A DNA stretch of 64,000 nt from Symbiodinium kawagutii (GCA_009767595.1 VSDK01001172.1:1-64000), one strand, 5' to 3'; numbered from the stretch's first letter, positions 20,801-29,709 are shown. A program made the numbers and translations. The notes: generated by a model from the letters alone, not told the origin.

Positions 20801-21560
20801 GGGCGACGCCGTGAAAATCATCGTTCAGGAAACAAACAAATCAAAAACTGAGGATTATTAGTAGAAAGAAAACAATTAGGGCGACGTGATGGTGATTTCA
20901 TGGTGATCATCCTACTGAAAACAATCATCACATGTTTCTAAGGGTTAATTTGTCAGGAGTTTGGCATGTACCATCCCGGTGACACAGGGGACGAAACAGT
21001 GTGTGTGTGTGCCCTCAACACCATCAAAACACAGGTTGCCTACAGCAATGCTCCCAGTTGCGTGTGATGTTCATCTGCATCATGCTGCAAATGTGTTTTT
21101 GACTGAGTCTGCCTCTACTCAAAATAAACACTGCCCCAATGCTCGGCCATTTCGACTTTGTTATGTGTGTGTGTGAGCATGCTATTCACCGAATCTGTCT
21201 AACCACATCCAAGAAAATTGAAGCAGTAAAAGAAGGGGGTGCCGAAGCAAAAAGTATCTAAACCTCAGAAATCTACCAGTGAACGATAGCAAATCCTTAG
21301 TATAAATCGTTTGAAATGAACTCAATCATAGTGATCCCTCATGCCTTAATAGAACTCAAGCAACATAGATTTAATACCTTTTATGCCTTAACAGAAATCA
21401 ACTCACATAGATTAATACCTTTAATAGTAATCAACACGAACCCCCGCCAACACCATACATAAAGCAAGTTCTTTGTCCTAAGCCATGGGGGTGCACTGGC
21501 TTGACCTGCGCTCGCCTTGAAGGGTACTCGTTGAAGCAATTTGCTGGTCCCCAGCGCCAT
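5765..21560 (-). CDS. D-cysteine desulfhydrase / ACC deaminase-like PLP enzyme, split gene (12 exons found)
   Basis: Whole-gene span. Exons on the minus strand, in transcript order: 21516-21560, 20658-20737, 19692-19739, 18492-18532, 17036-17077, (one short exon not found), 13880-13919, 12723-12799, 12352-12382, 11825-11948, 10650-10707, 9488-9583, 5765-5864. Translated in order they follow the plant D-cysteine desulfhydrase / bacterial ACC deaminase family from the N-terminus to the glycine loop: APSW, GHLPTPLQ, KRDDL, LSGNK (PLP-binding lysine), VTIGG, GLQSNHCRA (catalytic serine region), EEDPG, EGNLLISRL, NPYVIP, VGGTCPLGTWGY, LSCGSGGTLAGLA. The family uses PLP to release sulfide, pyruvate and ammonia from D-cysteine, or to open ACC; the residue that discriminates lies in the missing C-terminal third. 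Splice phases agree at every join I could test. Donors are GC six times and GT five times; acceptors are AG|G eleven times out of eleven. The C-terminal ~110 residues were not found above 3.9 kb, so the gene is incomplete here, continues beyond nested genes, or is broken. Confidence 0.9.
5880..7290. repeat. Degenerate TGATGGTTAATGATG tract
   Basis: About 1.4 kb of irregular GGTTAATGATGGTTGATG-like repeats with scattered GTGGTTAATAATGG words. No frame or exon is visible. It occupies the intron between desulfhydrase exons 12 and 13. Confidence 0.7.
7291..9487. other. Intronic DNA without a recognised gene
   Basis: Holds TG/CA-rich patches (7690-7720 and 8575-8640), (AT)n at 7872-7890, and a GC-rich patch at 8400-8530 that is open on several frames but has no family match. 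The two flanking desulfhydrase exons join directly in phase 0, so nothing here is needed by that gene. Confidence 0.5.
9175..9480. repeat. Degenerate AGCCATTCATTAG array
   Basis: Loose repeats of TTAGCCATTCATTAGC and CTAGTAACTCATGA words. The reverse-complement motif (AATGAATGGCT) forms a second array at 10745-10985, on the other side of exon 11. Confidence 0.5.
9488..9583 (-). CDS. Desulfhydrase exon 12 (LGTWGY)
   Basis: AGCCAG|G acceptor, 96 bp, exactly 32 codons. It contains VGGTCPLGTWGYVSAVEEL, the family's glycine-rich phosphate-side block, and ends NSW|GT in phase 0, meeting DHLVLSCGSGG of the next exon as in plant enzymes. Confidence 0.93.
9656..9761 (+). mobile_element. Family C element
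   Basis: GGTGTTTCTCAAGTCAGTTT at the left and CTATTTTGAGAAACCA at the right, with the conserved core AATCGTCCAATATCAACC and GTAATAAACCAGC. A diverged family A-like copy seems to follow directly (9775-9866). Confidence 0.7.
9775..9866 (+). mobile_element. Diverged family A copy
   Basis: GACCATCCCAAATAATATGA and GGGAAAATCAAACATGTTTG followed by AAACAACCAACGAG match the right half of family A. The left half is weak. Confidence 0.35.
10650..10707 (-). CDS. Desulfhydrase exon 11 (YVIP)
   Basis: CCCAG|G acceptor, 58 bp, NEAMAEQLRSEGKNPYVIP, then a GC donor (CCC|GCAACT). The next exon supplies VGG, giving the family string PYVIPVGG exactly across the splice. Confidence 0.93.
10745..10985. repeat. 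Degenerate AATGAATGGCTAA array
   Basis: Loose repeats of CATGAATGGCTAACGATGG and GTAATGAGTTG words, in opposite orientation to the 9175-9480 array. A related short array (AATGGCTAAG tandem) is at 15285-15350. Confidence 0.5.
11825..11948 (-). CDS. Desulfhydrase exon 10 (EGNLLISRL)
   Basis: GCGCAG|G acceptor, 124 bp. VEGNLLISRLADAQLHLC aligns with the family block GNLLVERLVGANVHLI, followed by a polar helix. GT donor after CG gives phase 2, completing arginine with exon 11. The plus-strand frame starting at 11827 is a shadow of this exon. Confidence 0.92.
12352..12382 (-). CDS. Desulfhydrase exon 9 (EEDPG microexon)
   Basis: Only 31 bp: TTTCAAG|G acceptor, VKDQLLEEDP, and CCAG|GTCGTG donor in phase 1. 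An upstream alternative acceptor (CGGCAG|G at 12475) would add about 31 residues in the same open frame. Spacing to the family favours the short form. Confidence 0.72.
12521..12622 (-). mobile_element. Family C element inside a desulfhydrase intron
   Basis: GGTGTGTTCTCAAAACACGG at the left and CCCTATTTTGAGAAAAAACC at the right, with CA on both flanks. It makes up about 100 bp of the 340-bp intron between exons 8 and 9. Confidence 0.72.
12723..12799 (-). CDS. Desulfhydrase exon 8 (QSNHCRA)
   Basis: GAG|G acceptor, 77 bp, LQSNHCRATAVAAKLLNLEA then HVVLL, ending at TTG|GCTCCT, a GC donor in phase 0. The serine of QSNH is the family's catalytic-site serine. The 16-residue spacing from HVVLL to EEDPG across the next join equals that of plant enzymes. 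Confidence 0.92.
12896..13015 (+). mobile_element. Family B inverted-repeat element inside a desulfhydrase intron
   Basis: TGGTTATGGGTCAATATTAA at the left and GGTTTTGACCCACAGCCA at the right, with the marker GGAACCAGGGGTACGGGG. AC flanks both ends, a 2-bp target duplication. It lies in the intron between exons 7 and 8. Confidence 0.78.
13880..13919 (-). CDS. Desulfhydrase exon 7 (VTIGG)
   Basis: GCGCAG|G acceptor, 40 bp, ALENGHDCVVTIG, then a GC donor in phase 1 that completes the second glycine of GG with the following exon. The family reads TVITIGGIQSNHC across this join. It is numbered 7 to leave room for the missing short exon. Confidence 0.85.
13920..17035. other. Desulfhydrase intron region, one short exon unaccounted for
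   Basis: Mostly AT-rich, with GATGATGACAATGA repeats (14090-14350), AATGGCTAAG repeats (15285-15350), a TA run at 15510 and the element at 16491-16975. A microexon for the EFLLA-like residues must lie here if the gene is intact; I could not place it. Confidence 0.4.
16491..16975. mobile_element. 485-bp element with perfect 22-bp terminal inverted repeats and an internal satellite
   Basis: Positions 16491-16512 are the exact reverse complement of 16954-16975. The flanks carry AGAAATATC (16482-16490) and AGAAAGATC (16977-16985), an 8-of-9 match that may be an old target duplication. The interior holds a 20-bp tandem repeat with the unit ACTTCTACCATACGATGACA and a longer period of about 102 bp marked by CAGTTAAACACAAA. 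No coding frame. Confidence 0.75.
17036..17077 (-). CDS. Desulfhydrase exon 5 (PLP lysine)
   Basis: CTTCAG|G acceptor, 42 bp, GLELSGNKTRKLL, GT donor in phase 1. The lysine of SGNK is the family's PLP-binding residue. The next family residues (EFLLA-like) are not in this exon nor at the start of the next one found, so an extra microexon of about 5-7 codons is expected between 13920 and 17035. Confidence 0.85.
17880..18170. repeat. AT-rich simple-sequence tract
   Basis: Runs of TATATA, AAATATATAT and ATAAATA without coding potential, in a desulfhydrase intron. Confidence 0.7.
18321..18430 (+). mobile_element. Family A element inside a desulfhydrase intron
   Basis: CTGGTTGGTGGTTGAACCAC at the left, GTTTGAAACCACCAACCAG at the right: one of the best-kept pairs of ends. 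It lies 61 bp downstream (in transcript order) of exon 4. Confidence 0.82.
18492..18532 (-). CDS. Desulfhydrase exon 4 (KRDD motif)
   Basis: AAG|G acceptor and GT donor bound 41 bp reading TWSLKRDDLCNLM. KRDD is the conserved block ahead of the PLP lysine in this family. It has about three more residues than plant enzymes before the next motif. Confidence 0.8.
18915..19190. repeat. AT-rich simple-sequence tract
   Basis: (AAAT)n at 18938-18968, then TATATAAATATATAT runs. Intronic, no coding signal. Confidence 0.7.
19692..19739 (-). CDS. Desulfhydrase exon 3
   Basis: CTCAG|G acceptor and a GC donor (CTGA|GCTGCA) bound 48 bp reading MPWSCPLLQDLSVPT. It occupies the variable linker between LPTPL and the KRDD motif. 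It is supported mainly by phase: CA+G before and GA+G after both give in-frame joins. Confidence 0.65.
   Translation of the reverse strand, partial: DALVVPAASRFVSAY
20658..20737 (-). CDS. Desulfhydrase exon 2
   Basis: GAGAG|G acceptor, 26 codons plus two bases. APSWTAGVLGPAPK then LLGHLPTPL match the N-terminal family block ending in LPTPI/V. The donor is GC (GCA|GCTTGG), giving phase 2. The surrounding GC-rich stretch is open in all frames, but only this one matches the family. Confidence 0.78.
21516..21560 (-). CDS. Desulfhydrase exon 1 (putative start)
   Basis: ATG then 15 codons, MALGTSKLLQRVPFK, closing at AAG|GCGAGC, a GC donor in phase 0. It joins APSW of exon 2 just as family N-termini read (basic residues, then PPSW). 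No AG occurs between the start and 21637 on this strand, so a spliced-leader acceptor would have to lie further upstream. An upstream in-frame start is not excluded. Confidence 0.55.
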
Positions 21561-21637
21561 GAGCACCGACGGGATGAGACATTTGGGTTATGATTTGGTG
21601 GTACACAAGTGCCATGAATGTGCCATGAATGTGCAAT

Positions 21638-21715
21638 CTAAGCATCGAACTCCATATTGAACTTCCACAACAAGAAGGCTTCCATGTGCTTCCCATTGTG
21701 GGTTCTTGAGTGAAC
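21638..21715 (-). CDS. Candidate terminal exon of a gene just upstream of the desulfhydrase gene
   Basis: CTCCCAG|G acceptor, then VHSRTHNGKHMEAFLLWKFN ending MEFDA-stop (TAG at 21638). The stop is 77 bp from the desulfhydrase ATG, so the two genes would be head to tail with almost no spacer, as in dinoflagellate unidirectional gene arrays. Overlapping frames are also open; product unknown. Confidence 0.35.
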   Translation of the reverse strand, partial: VHSRTHNGKHMEAFLLWKFNMEFDA

Positions 21716-22429
21716 CTGGGAGATTCTATGCGTCAAAGGCGGTTCAGTTGCATCATTGCGCAAAAGCACAAGCTGGTTGAAGATGTGCCAGCCACAGCCA
21801 TATGATAACTCCAAAGCTATCGATGCTTTCCCCACCAATTCTCATGCGACGAACCCGCCGGTTGCGACAATCAGAACAGATGGGCGAGCTCCACTGCAAG
21901 TAAAAGGCAGTCAGTAGCTAAGCAATCTTTGGAAACACAAAGCTTAGATATTCCATGATATTCCATGCTGTTCCATGCATTTGAGCAACGCTGCGGTCCG
22001 AAAAATTTCCGCGCGATCGAAGATCCCAAAGCAATGGGACAGCTGGCACGGCAACCCAGCACATGGCTACGCATGGTCGATACCTCCAAGGCATGAGCTC
22101 TTGGATACCTCCTCGGTGAGAATTCTAAGGCAACGTCTGAGGGCCGAGCAAACAGTCGTAGAACCTAAACTTCTGGTGTTGTTGAATGCCTGCGCAGCCA
22201 GTGCCCGTCCCCAACTGTGGTGTTGGGTGATCCAAGGTAGGTCTGACAGGTGGATACAGCTGGGTGGATTCTTGGATGTTTTTGTTCTACTATTTTCTTT
22301 GCCCCTTTGATGTTCACCATTATCAACCATAAACAACCATCATTGACCAATTGTCAAGCCATCATCAACCAATCACTCACAACCATTAACCAATCTTCGT
22401 CGGTGCATCGGCCATAAGCCTTAACAAAG

Positions 22430-22546
22430 GACAACAACATCAGCGCAATGAAGAAACCATCGCAGCCCTAGATGCTGGTGGCATGGACGCGCCGATAGAG
22501 TCTCTGGTTCTCACCATGGCGGCCCTGGCGCATGGTTTCTTTAAAG
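22430..22546 (+). CDS. Candidate internal exon, plus strand, product unknown
   Basis: AACAAAG|G acceptor and TTTAAAG|GTCCAC donor bound 38 codons including NEETIAALDAGGMDAPIESL and VLTMAALAHGFF. The translation is regular and helical with no rare codons. Nearby GC-rich patches at 21975-22240 are open on both strands and could not be assigned. Confidence 0.42.
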
Positions 22547-22713
22547 GTCCACCAACCAGTCCCATCACCCTCACTTAACCACGCCAATGATCACAAAAAA
22601 GAACAATAACTCGTTAAGCCAATGCAAGTCATCGAAAACTTGCCAACAAGTAGATGTACAGTAAGTTAACCCAAACTATCCAACATAAATTCACCTAAGC
22701 CACCACTCATCAC

Positions 22714-22800
22714 CGTGGACGATGGCGTCCGCCATCGTGACCCACGGTCCGGGCTCCCGGCTGCCGCCTCCCGCATCAAAGGGATGGGCCCCTGGTAGGC
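22714..22800. CDS. GC-rich coding patch, strand unresolved
   Basis: On the minus strand an ACCAG|G acceptor at 22791 and CACG|GTGATG donor bound AHPFDAGGGSREPGPWVTMA. On the plus strand the same DNA reads VDDGVRHRDPRSGLPAAASR to a stop, or MASAIVTHGPGSRLPPPA before a GTAGGC donor. The patch is surely unlike the surrounding AT-rich DNA; which reading is real cannot be decided here. Confidence 0.35.
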
Positions 22801-22837
22801 ACCGGAGATCCGACCCGCCTCGCTGAGAGGGTCAAAG

Positions 22838-22995
22838 AATTCGGCATGTTAATGAAGATAAATGTTATGACATGTTAATGATATATTAACGAAATGATAT
22901 GTTTAAAAAATGATATGTTAATGAAATGATATGTTCACGAAATGATATGTTAATAAAATGATATGTTAATGAAATGATATGTTAATGAATGTTCA
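22838..22995. repeat. 16-bp tandem repeat
   Basis: Unit near GATATGTTAATGAAAT, about nine imperfect copies, continuing into AT-rich DNA to about 23440. No gene seen in 22850-24120. Confidence 0.75.
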
Positions 22996-23069
22996 TGGTA
23001 TCTTAATGGACATAATCTAATACTTATGATACGTATTCAAATAGTCAATAATTCTGTGTCATAATAATA

Positions 23070-23184
23070 TGGCGAGTTGGGTCAAGCAGTTAACCAACCA
23101 ATTTCATGGTGGTGTTTATTACCAAGCTAACTACAGGCAAAACAATGGTTAGTGATAGGGGAACCAGGGTGACCCACAGCCATA
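23070..23184 (+). mobile_element. Family B element
   Basis: TGGCGAGTTGGGTCAA at the left, GGTGACCCACAGCCA at the right, TA on both flanks. It lacks part of the usual GTACGGGG marker. Confidence 0.68.
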
Positions 23185-24128
23185 TTCTTGTAGTCATTCA
23201 TTAATATAATATTTCAAAGACTTCCAATGATTATGATACAACTTATCGTAATAGAAAATTGTAATAACCAGTTGGCTTAACATTCTAATAATCATCATAA
23301 TGGACCATAATATGAATTATGAACATGAAACATGATGTTAATGATATATCTTAATAATATGCTGATAATTTGTTGATCATATGTCAATCTTAATGAGAAC
23401 ATATATGATAACAATAATGATAATCATGTATTCATGTAGACAATAATATCGTTTGAACATGTTTCAACAACCTTGTATGTGTATGTATTCTTGTTGAATA
23501 TATATATATATGTTTGACCCTCAGCCTTGTAGTGACGTACGTGAGTGGCCGCGGTTGCATATATATATATATATACATACATACATACATGTATCTATTT
23601 ATGCACACCAGAAATTGCCCGACAACCGCGTCCCTATCAGTCCCTTGTAGTAGTTGGTTGGTGGCGGGGTTCACAAGTCATAAGAACCATTCTTCCAGCT
23701 ATTCACACGATTCATCATAACCTCACCGATCGGCAGCTGTGACTCTTGTCCATGGCATGCAGCAATAGAATGTTAGGTAGTTTTGGTCGTGACGAACATT
23801 ACTTACATCATCTGCCTAAGATTGTTTCAATCAAGGTGCCCATGATCTCTATCATGAGTCGGAAATATCTGCGATCGTGTTGTTTGTGATTGGTTAATGA
23901 ATCAAATTGGCACACACGTACGTATACATGATCACTTTTGGTCTAAATTAGAACAATAAGTTCAATGAAACTTCTGCGTTACTTTTCTGCAAGCAGCAAA
24001 CACCTCCCATGGGCACCATCTGTGTGAACAAGGGTTGACATGATTCCTGTGCACGTACTGATACGGTTGCATATTTCGAGAAACAATCTATGCATGAATC
24101 TACATTGGGGAGTAATGGATCCTGAAAT

Positions 24129-24231
24129 GGTGTTTCTCAAAATAGGGCTACCCCCAAATCATCCAGTTTATGAATTATTTGTAGTAAAACAAACTGACCA
24201 TGATTGGGGCTCCTTGTTTTGAGAAATCACC
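24129..24231 (+). mobile_element. Family C element
   Basis: TGGTGTTTCTCAAAATAGGG at the left and TTGTTTTGAGAAATCACCA at the right, with AA on both flanks. It stands just ahead of the large TATC array. Confidence 0.75.
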
Positions 24232-24377
24232 AAATACGCCGAGGTACAAAGTGCCAGCCCTCCTTCCCCACACCCAGCCTGATCTGGAACCAAAAGATTC
24301 ATGGCCTGCTCCTGTCCAGGTTCCAAGGGCACAATCATCAGTTCACAATGGAATTCCAAATCAAACATATAAACATA

Positions 24378-24384
24378 TACTATG

Positions 24385-24419
<35 letters not shown>

Positions 24420-24442
24420 GTATCTATCTATCTATCTCTCTT

Positions 24443-24487
<45 letters not shown>

Positions 24488-24504
24488 GTATCTATGTATC
24501 TATG

Positions 24505-24539
<35 letters not shown>

Positions 24540-25756
24540 GTATCTATGTATCAATGTATCAATGTATCTATGTATTTATGTATCTATGTATCCATGTATC
24601 CATGTATCTATGTATCTATGTATCTATGTATCTATGTATCTATGTATCTATGTATCTATGTATCTATGTATCTATGTATCTATGTATCTATGTATCTATG
24701 TATCTATGTATCTATGTATCTATGTATCTATGTATCTATGTATCTATGTATCTATGTATCTATGTATCTATGTATCTATGTATCTATGTATCTATGTATC
24801 TATGTATCTATGTATCTATGTATCTATGTATCTATGTATCTATGTATCTATGTATCTATGTATCTATGTATCTATGTATCTATGTATCTATGTATCTATG
24901 TATCTATGTATCTATGTATCTATGTATCTATGTATCTATGTATCTATGTATCTATGTATCTATGTATCTATGTATCTATGTATCTATGTATCTATGTATC
25001 TATGTATCTATGTATCTATGTATCTATGTATCTATGTATCTATGTATCTATGTATCTATGTATCTATGTATCTATGTATCTATGTATCTATGTATCTATG
25101 TATCTATGTATCTATGTATCTATGTATCTATGTATCTATGTATCTATGTATCTATGTATCTATGTATCTATGTATCTATGTATCTATGTATCTATGTATC
25201 TATGTATCTATGTATCTATGTATCTATGTATCTATGTATCTATGTATCTATGTATCTATGTATCTATGTATCTATGTATCTATGTATCTATGTATCTATG
25301 TATCTATGTATCTATGTATCTATGTATCTATGTATCTATGTATCTATGTATCTATGTATCTATGTATCTATGTATCTATGTATCTATGTATCTATGTATC
25401 TATGTATCTATGTATCTATGTATCTATGTATCTATGTATCTATGTATCTATGTATCTATGTATCTATGTATCTATGTATCTATGTATCTATGTATCTATG
25501 TATCTATGTATCTATGTATCTATGTATCTATGTATCTATGTATCTATGTATCTATGTATCTATGTATCTATGTATCTATGTATCTATGTATCTATGTATC
25601 TATGTATCTATGTATCTATGTATCTATGTATCTATGTATCTATGTATCTATGTATCTATGTATCTATGTATCTATGTATCTATGTATCTATGTATCTATG
25701 TATCTATGTATCTATGTATCTATGTATCTATGTATCTATGTATCTATGTATCTATG

Positions 25757-25793
<37 letters not shown>

Positions 25794-25802
25794 CTCTATC
25801 CA
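24378..25802. repeat. 1.4-kb TATC / TATCTATG microsatellite array
   Basis: Pure TATC blocks at both ends enclose roughly 1.15 kb of near-perfect TATCTATG, about 140 copies. The 24-bp triple period leaves all three plus frames open, which creates long artificial Tyr-Leu-Cys-Ile proteins. The true length is likely uncertain in assembly. Confidence 0.97.
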
Positions 25803-25988
25803 AATAGATAAAAAAAAATGTATACACGATGATGTATGATGGCAGTGAACAAAATATGATCTGCTCCATTCCAATAGCGGTACCAATTGTAACCAATTGC
25901 GGCTGTTTACGCATCATTGTCATCCTCATTTCCATGGTGTTCATCAACATCTGATGTTTTTTCTAAACAGAAACTCGTGGACCTATAC

Positions 25989-26069
25989 AAACATGGGCAA
26001 AGAGGCGAGGCCAACCTCACAGGCATCCAAAAGTTCTCGAGGGAGTTTTGAGGCATCGATCCCAAATTC
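25989..26069 (-). CDS. Candidate exon, minus strand, product unknown
   Basis: CCGCAG|G acceptor and ATGTTT|GTATAG donor enclose exactly 27 codons, starting EFGIDASKLPRELLDACEVG. A shorter form could end at TGTGAG|GTTGG. No neighbour exon was linked. Confidence 0.4.
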
Positions 26070-26384
26070 CTGCGGCGCGTTCTGCTGTCGTGTCCCGTTA
26101 TGGTCAACTTCCTTCCTAGGAACTGCTTCGTGGGAACTTCCGTTGATATGGTTCAGGATGGGAGTGGTGCATGAAGGGTTGACCATAGCGAACAGGTGCT
26201 GCTCGGTGGGTTTTTGACAAGTACTAGCTAGAGATGGTTGATGCTGTGGTTCATGATGGGGCATGATGGATATTGATAGATAAGACTGAGTGGTGATTGA
26301 TGGATTTTAAGAAATGACCTTGCTTCGACTCTCTCCACTATGTCATATCAGTCGAATCGTTCTTGGAATATGTTGTGACATTTT

Positions 26385-26700
26385 TTGTGGAATTCTATTT
26401 GGCGTATCTTCTGTCAGGATTTTCTGAAACTCTTTCTGGCTGTCTGGCAATGCACTGTGACATGCTTTCTTGGATATAGTTTGACATTCTTTCTGACATT
26501 CTTTCTGACATTCTTGGTGGCATTCTATGTGGCATGTGTTCTGACATTCTTTCTGGCAATCTTTCTGACATTCTTTCTGGCAGTCTTTCTGGCATTCTAT
26601 CTGGCATTCTTTCTGGCATTCTTTCTGGCAAATATTCTGACATCTGGTCTTGCATTCAATCTGGCATATCTTCTGGAACTACTTCTGGCTCTGGCTATCA
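26385..26700. repeat. 12-bp degenerate array (CATTCTTTCTGG)
   Basis: About 25 imperfect 12-mers. Since 12 is a multiple of three, every frame stays open and reads as LSGI, FFLA or, on the other strand, RMPE repeats. I treat those frames as repeat artefacts. Confidence 0.8.
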
Positions 26701-27289
26701 ATCTGACCTTCCGAGACTCTATTTAGGAGGCACTTTGCATCACCTCCATGCATTTTGCATCATTCCGCTATGCCACCTGGTACCCACAGAGCCTGCTGTG
26801 CTGTTGCTTTGCTGTTTTGCTGTGCTCTGTGTGCTGTGCTTCGAGTGTTCCTTCCTTCTCTCTCCCTCTCCGGCTCTTTTTCGGAGTCTCTTGCGCAGGC
26901 GCACTGGCATAAAATCTAGAAACCATGATAGGCAGGTGAAGAACAAGTGGTGTTAATGATGATTAAGGGTACTCAACGCATACGCAGTTGATGATGCTTG
27001 TGATGACCCATGATGGTTACTCATGGTTAGTACTGATCAATGCTGCGGCGATGAATCTTGGCGATGATATATGCATATTATATATATATACTTTCGCTGA
27101 TGGCCAGAAACAAACTCTATCGAGGCACGATCATACTCCACTGACGCATTGTAATTGCACAGTTTGTACAAATAGTGAGCAAACATGTATAATACAACAT
27201 GCCTTGCCCTTGGGTACAATAATTCGTTGGGATACCACAAATCAACTAGCAACAAACCATGGTATGGCAATGTATGGCACCGACAACAA

Positions 27290-27395
27290 TAACAACGGCA
27301 ACAACAACAGTAACAACAGCAACAAGCAACAAGCAACAAGCAACAAGCAACAACCACAACAACAACAGTAGCAACAACAACAATCCCTACAAGAA
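27290..27395. repeat. CAACAA-type trinucleotide tract
   Basis: Imperfect AACAACAACAGTAACAAC with AAGCAACAAGCAAC inserts. It sits about 100 bp ahead of the exon at 27494. Confidence 0.8.
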
Positions 27396-27493
27396 CAATA
27401 ACAACAAAACGCTTCCTGCAAGAATAGCAGTGGTGTAGCTCATCTGTGACATGCCCAATCCTCGATCTGGGAGACTCCATCAGCACATCCCAG

Positions 27494-27688
27494 GAGCATT
27501 GGCGAAACCTCAGCGAACGGTTCGTTCAACGTCAACGCCACCCCAGTGGACCGAACCCAGGTGCAACATGGACCCATTTGCATAGGCACCATCGGAACCA
27601 GCGGGAGGGTCAGCGCCGTCGAGGTGAATCACCCCGACTCACAGCGCCGGGATTTAGAGCTGTTGAACCAAACACAACCTGATGATTG
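27494..27688 (+). CDS. Candidate internal exon, plus strand, product unknown
   Basis: ATCCCAG|G acceptor, 64 codons, donor TG|GTGGTT. Reads SIGETSANGSFNVNATPVDR, then ICIGTIGTSGRVSAVEVNHP. The beta-rich, Asn/Thr-rich composition resembles an extracellular or cell-surface segment, but no domain is identified. It is one of the longest splice-bounded frames in the window. Confidence 0.5.
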
Positions 27689-28574
27689 GTGGTTCGAAAA
27701 TCAGAATTCCATGAGGATCTCCAGTTTTGGATGTACTCATAGAGTGACTGGTAGTCTCTCATCGTTTAAGACTGGCTGGCTATTGCACATGGGCCGCTCA
27801 TCAAATTTCAAATCATATAAATAGCATCAAATATCAAAGAACCACCGAGCCGGAATCACTGCCCAAAGGGTGTTGCACGTAGACCAAAACAAATCCAAAG
27901 AGCTAAAGTAATCCGATTGCCTTTTCGGTATTGCTTCGCCGTTGAGTCATTTGAATCTATACCATTGTGCAGCATTATCATCATTCTCAACATTAGTAAC
28001 AATCCAATCACCTTTCCATATCAACACCCCCAAGCCTCTACAAAATACCCTCTTGTGGATGCTTACATAGCTCAACAATCACACGCTTCTTCATAGTGAC
28101 TATCAAAGGGCACATTCCGCTAACAAATATTGCTGATGTTATGCCGCGAAGCCGTGCCAAATATCAGCCATTGTGTTCATCAATGCTGGTCACTATTAAA
28201 GAAAACTAAAAACAACAAAGAAACATAACAACGATAGATAACGAACACATATTATTAGTATTACTCAACACGATCAAACCATCCTTCGGATTTCAAATGT
28301 TCATATAGTCTACTGCGTTGACATGTGATTAACGGATTCGGATCCATGTATGGAATATTTACCAACATTTATGGAAGGTAAATATAGTTTCCATGTATGG
28401 TAATCTATATTTTTCCAGTTACGTAGGTAAACACATTTACCTGTAAAACTTCCCAGATATGTAGGTTATAATGAAAGAACATACATGTGGAATGTGTTAA
28501 TGATGCCAATATATGGTTTATGTTTTCATATTTACCAAAAATCTATAAAACATGGTATATATCAAATATAACAT

Positions 28575-28745
28575 ACATGGAGTGTCTGGGCATTCTTGAC
28601 CCGTTGCAAATTGGTTGCTTTTCTGGCTTGTGAACTCTTGTGTGAAGCGCTGAAGCCAACGGTCACATGTGTTTTTCATCTCCCCCATTTTTTCTTGAGC
28701 AAGGCACCACCGTGGCATCAGCATCGCGGTGCCCAGCCACTGCCT
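28575..28745 (-). CDS. Candidate exon, minus strand, product unknown
   Basis: A strong acceptor (TCTGGAGTCTTCACAG|G) opens a long frame reading QWLGTAMLMPRWCLAQEKMG and on to FTQEFTSQKSNQFATGQE. An alternative frame, AVAGHRDADATVVPC, is also possible. The downstream limit is not fixed. Confidence 0.33.
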
Positions 28746-29709
28746 GTGAAGACTCCAGAAAAGAAATGGTGGCTTAGCTTTGATTATCATGGTTAATGGT
28801 TTATCCTAGTGGTTAATGAAATGGTAAATGGTTATCATCATTTCTTTTGGTTGATGGTTGATGGTTGGTTTTGATTATCATGATTGGCTTGTCATTCATG
28901 GTAAAGGTACTGTAACACAACAATGGTTATCATTTTTGGGTTGTCATTGTTGGTGGGTTAGTTTTACCATGAATGATTATCATTATTGGGTCATCATTAC
29001 TGGTAAAAGTTCTAATGTTTATCACTATTTGGGTCATGATTGTTGGTAAATTTTGTTTGATGACTAATGATGAATGATTAGCAATTTCTGTTGGTTCATG
29101 GTTAATGCGTATTTGGCTAATGATGAATGTTGCTTAATTGAAACGATAAAGGTACTTATACCATGGATGCTAATCATTGGGTGAATGCATACACGGTAGA
29201 GGTACTGTAAAGGAACTGTAAGACATGAATGGGATATCGTTCTTGGGTTATCAGTAATGGTTGTCATTATTTCGGCTATCATTGATGGTACTGCAACACA
29301 TGCATGGTGATAGGAACATGTGGTTAATACATTAAAAATTACAGGGTTATCATTCATGGTGATTGTACGTACTTATTGTAATTACAAATGAATGGTTGGT
29401 GGGGATATATGTGTAATTATATACATATACATTTCATTGTTATCTTATTTTTGATAGTTCGGTCAGTTCCCGAGTTTGTTCAGCTATCAATCATGACTCA
29501 TCTTTCGTATACAACCCGTAATGGTGGAAAATGCTACCATTCCCTTTTGACCAATCACCGACCAACCTCTAGATCGGCACCAAAGGAGTTGTTCAGAACT
29601 CAGCTGGGAGACCCTTGAAACAAGTTGCGCTGCCAACTTCCAACAGTTGCTGTGGAAAAAAGCTCTCCCAGCCCAATCCCGTGCAGAGTTTCTCCCAGTG
29701 ACGAAAAAC

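Noticed and set aside
24200..25839. Three plus-strand frames of 485-535 codons rich in Tyr, Leu, Cys and Ile
   Set aside because: They are the translation of the TATC/TATCTATG array, whose 24-bp triple period keeps all frames open. No promoter, splice context or composition supports a protein.
26385..26956. Frames with FFLA, LSGI and RMPE repeats
   Set aside because: All come from one 12-bp degenerate array read in different frames. Open frames are expected from the period.
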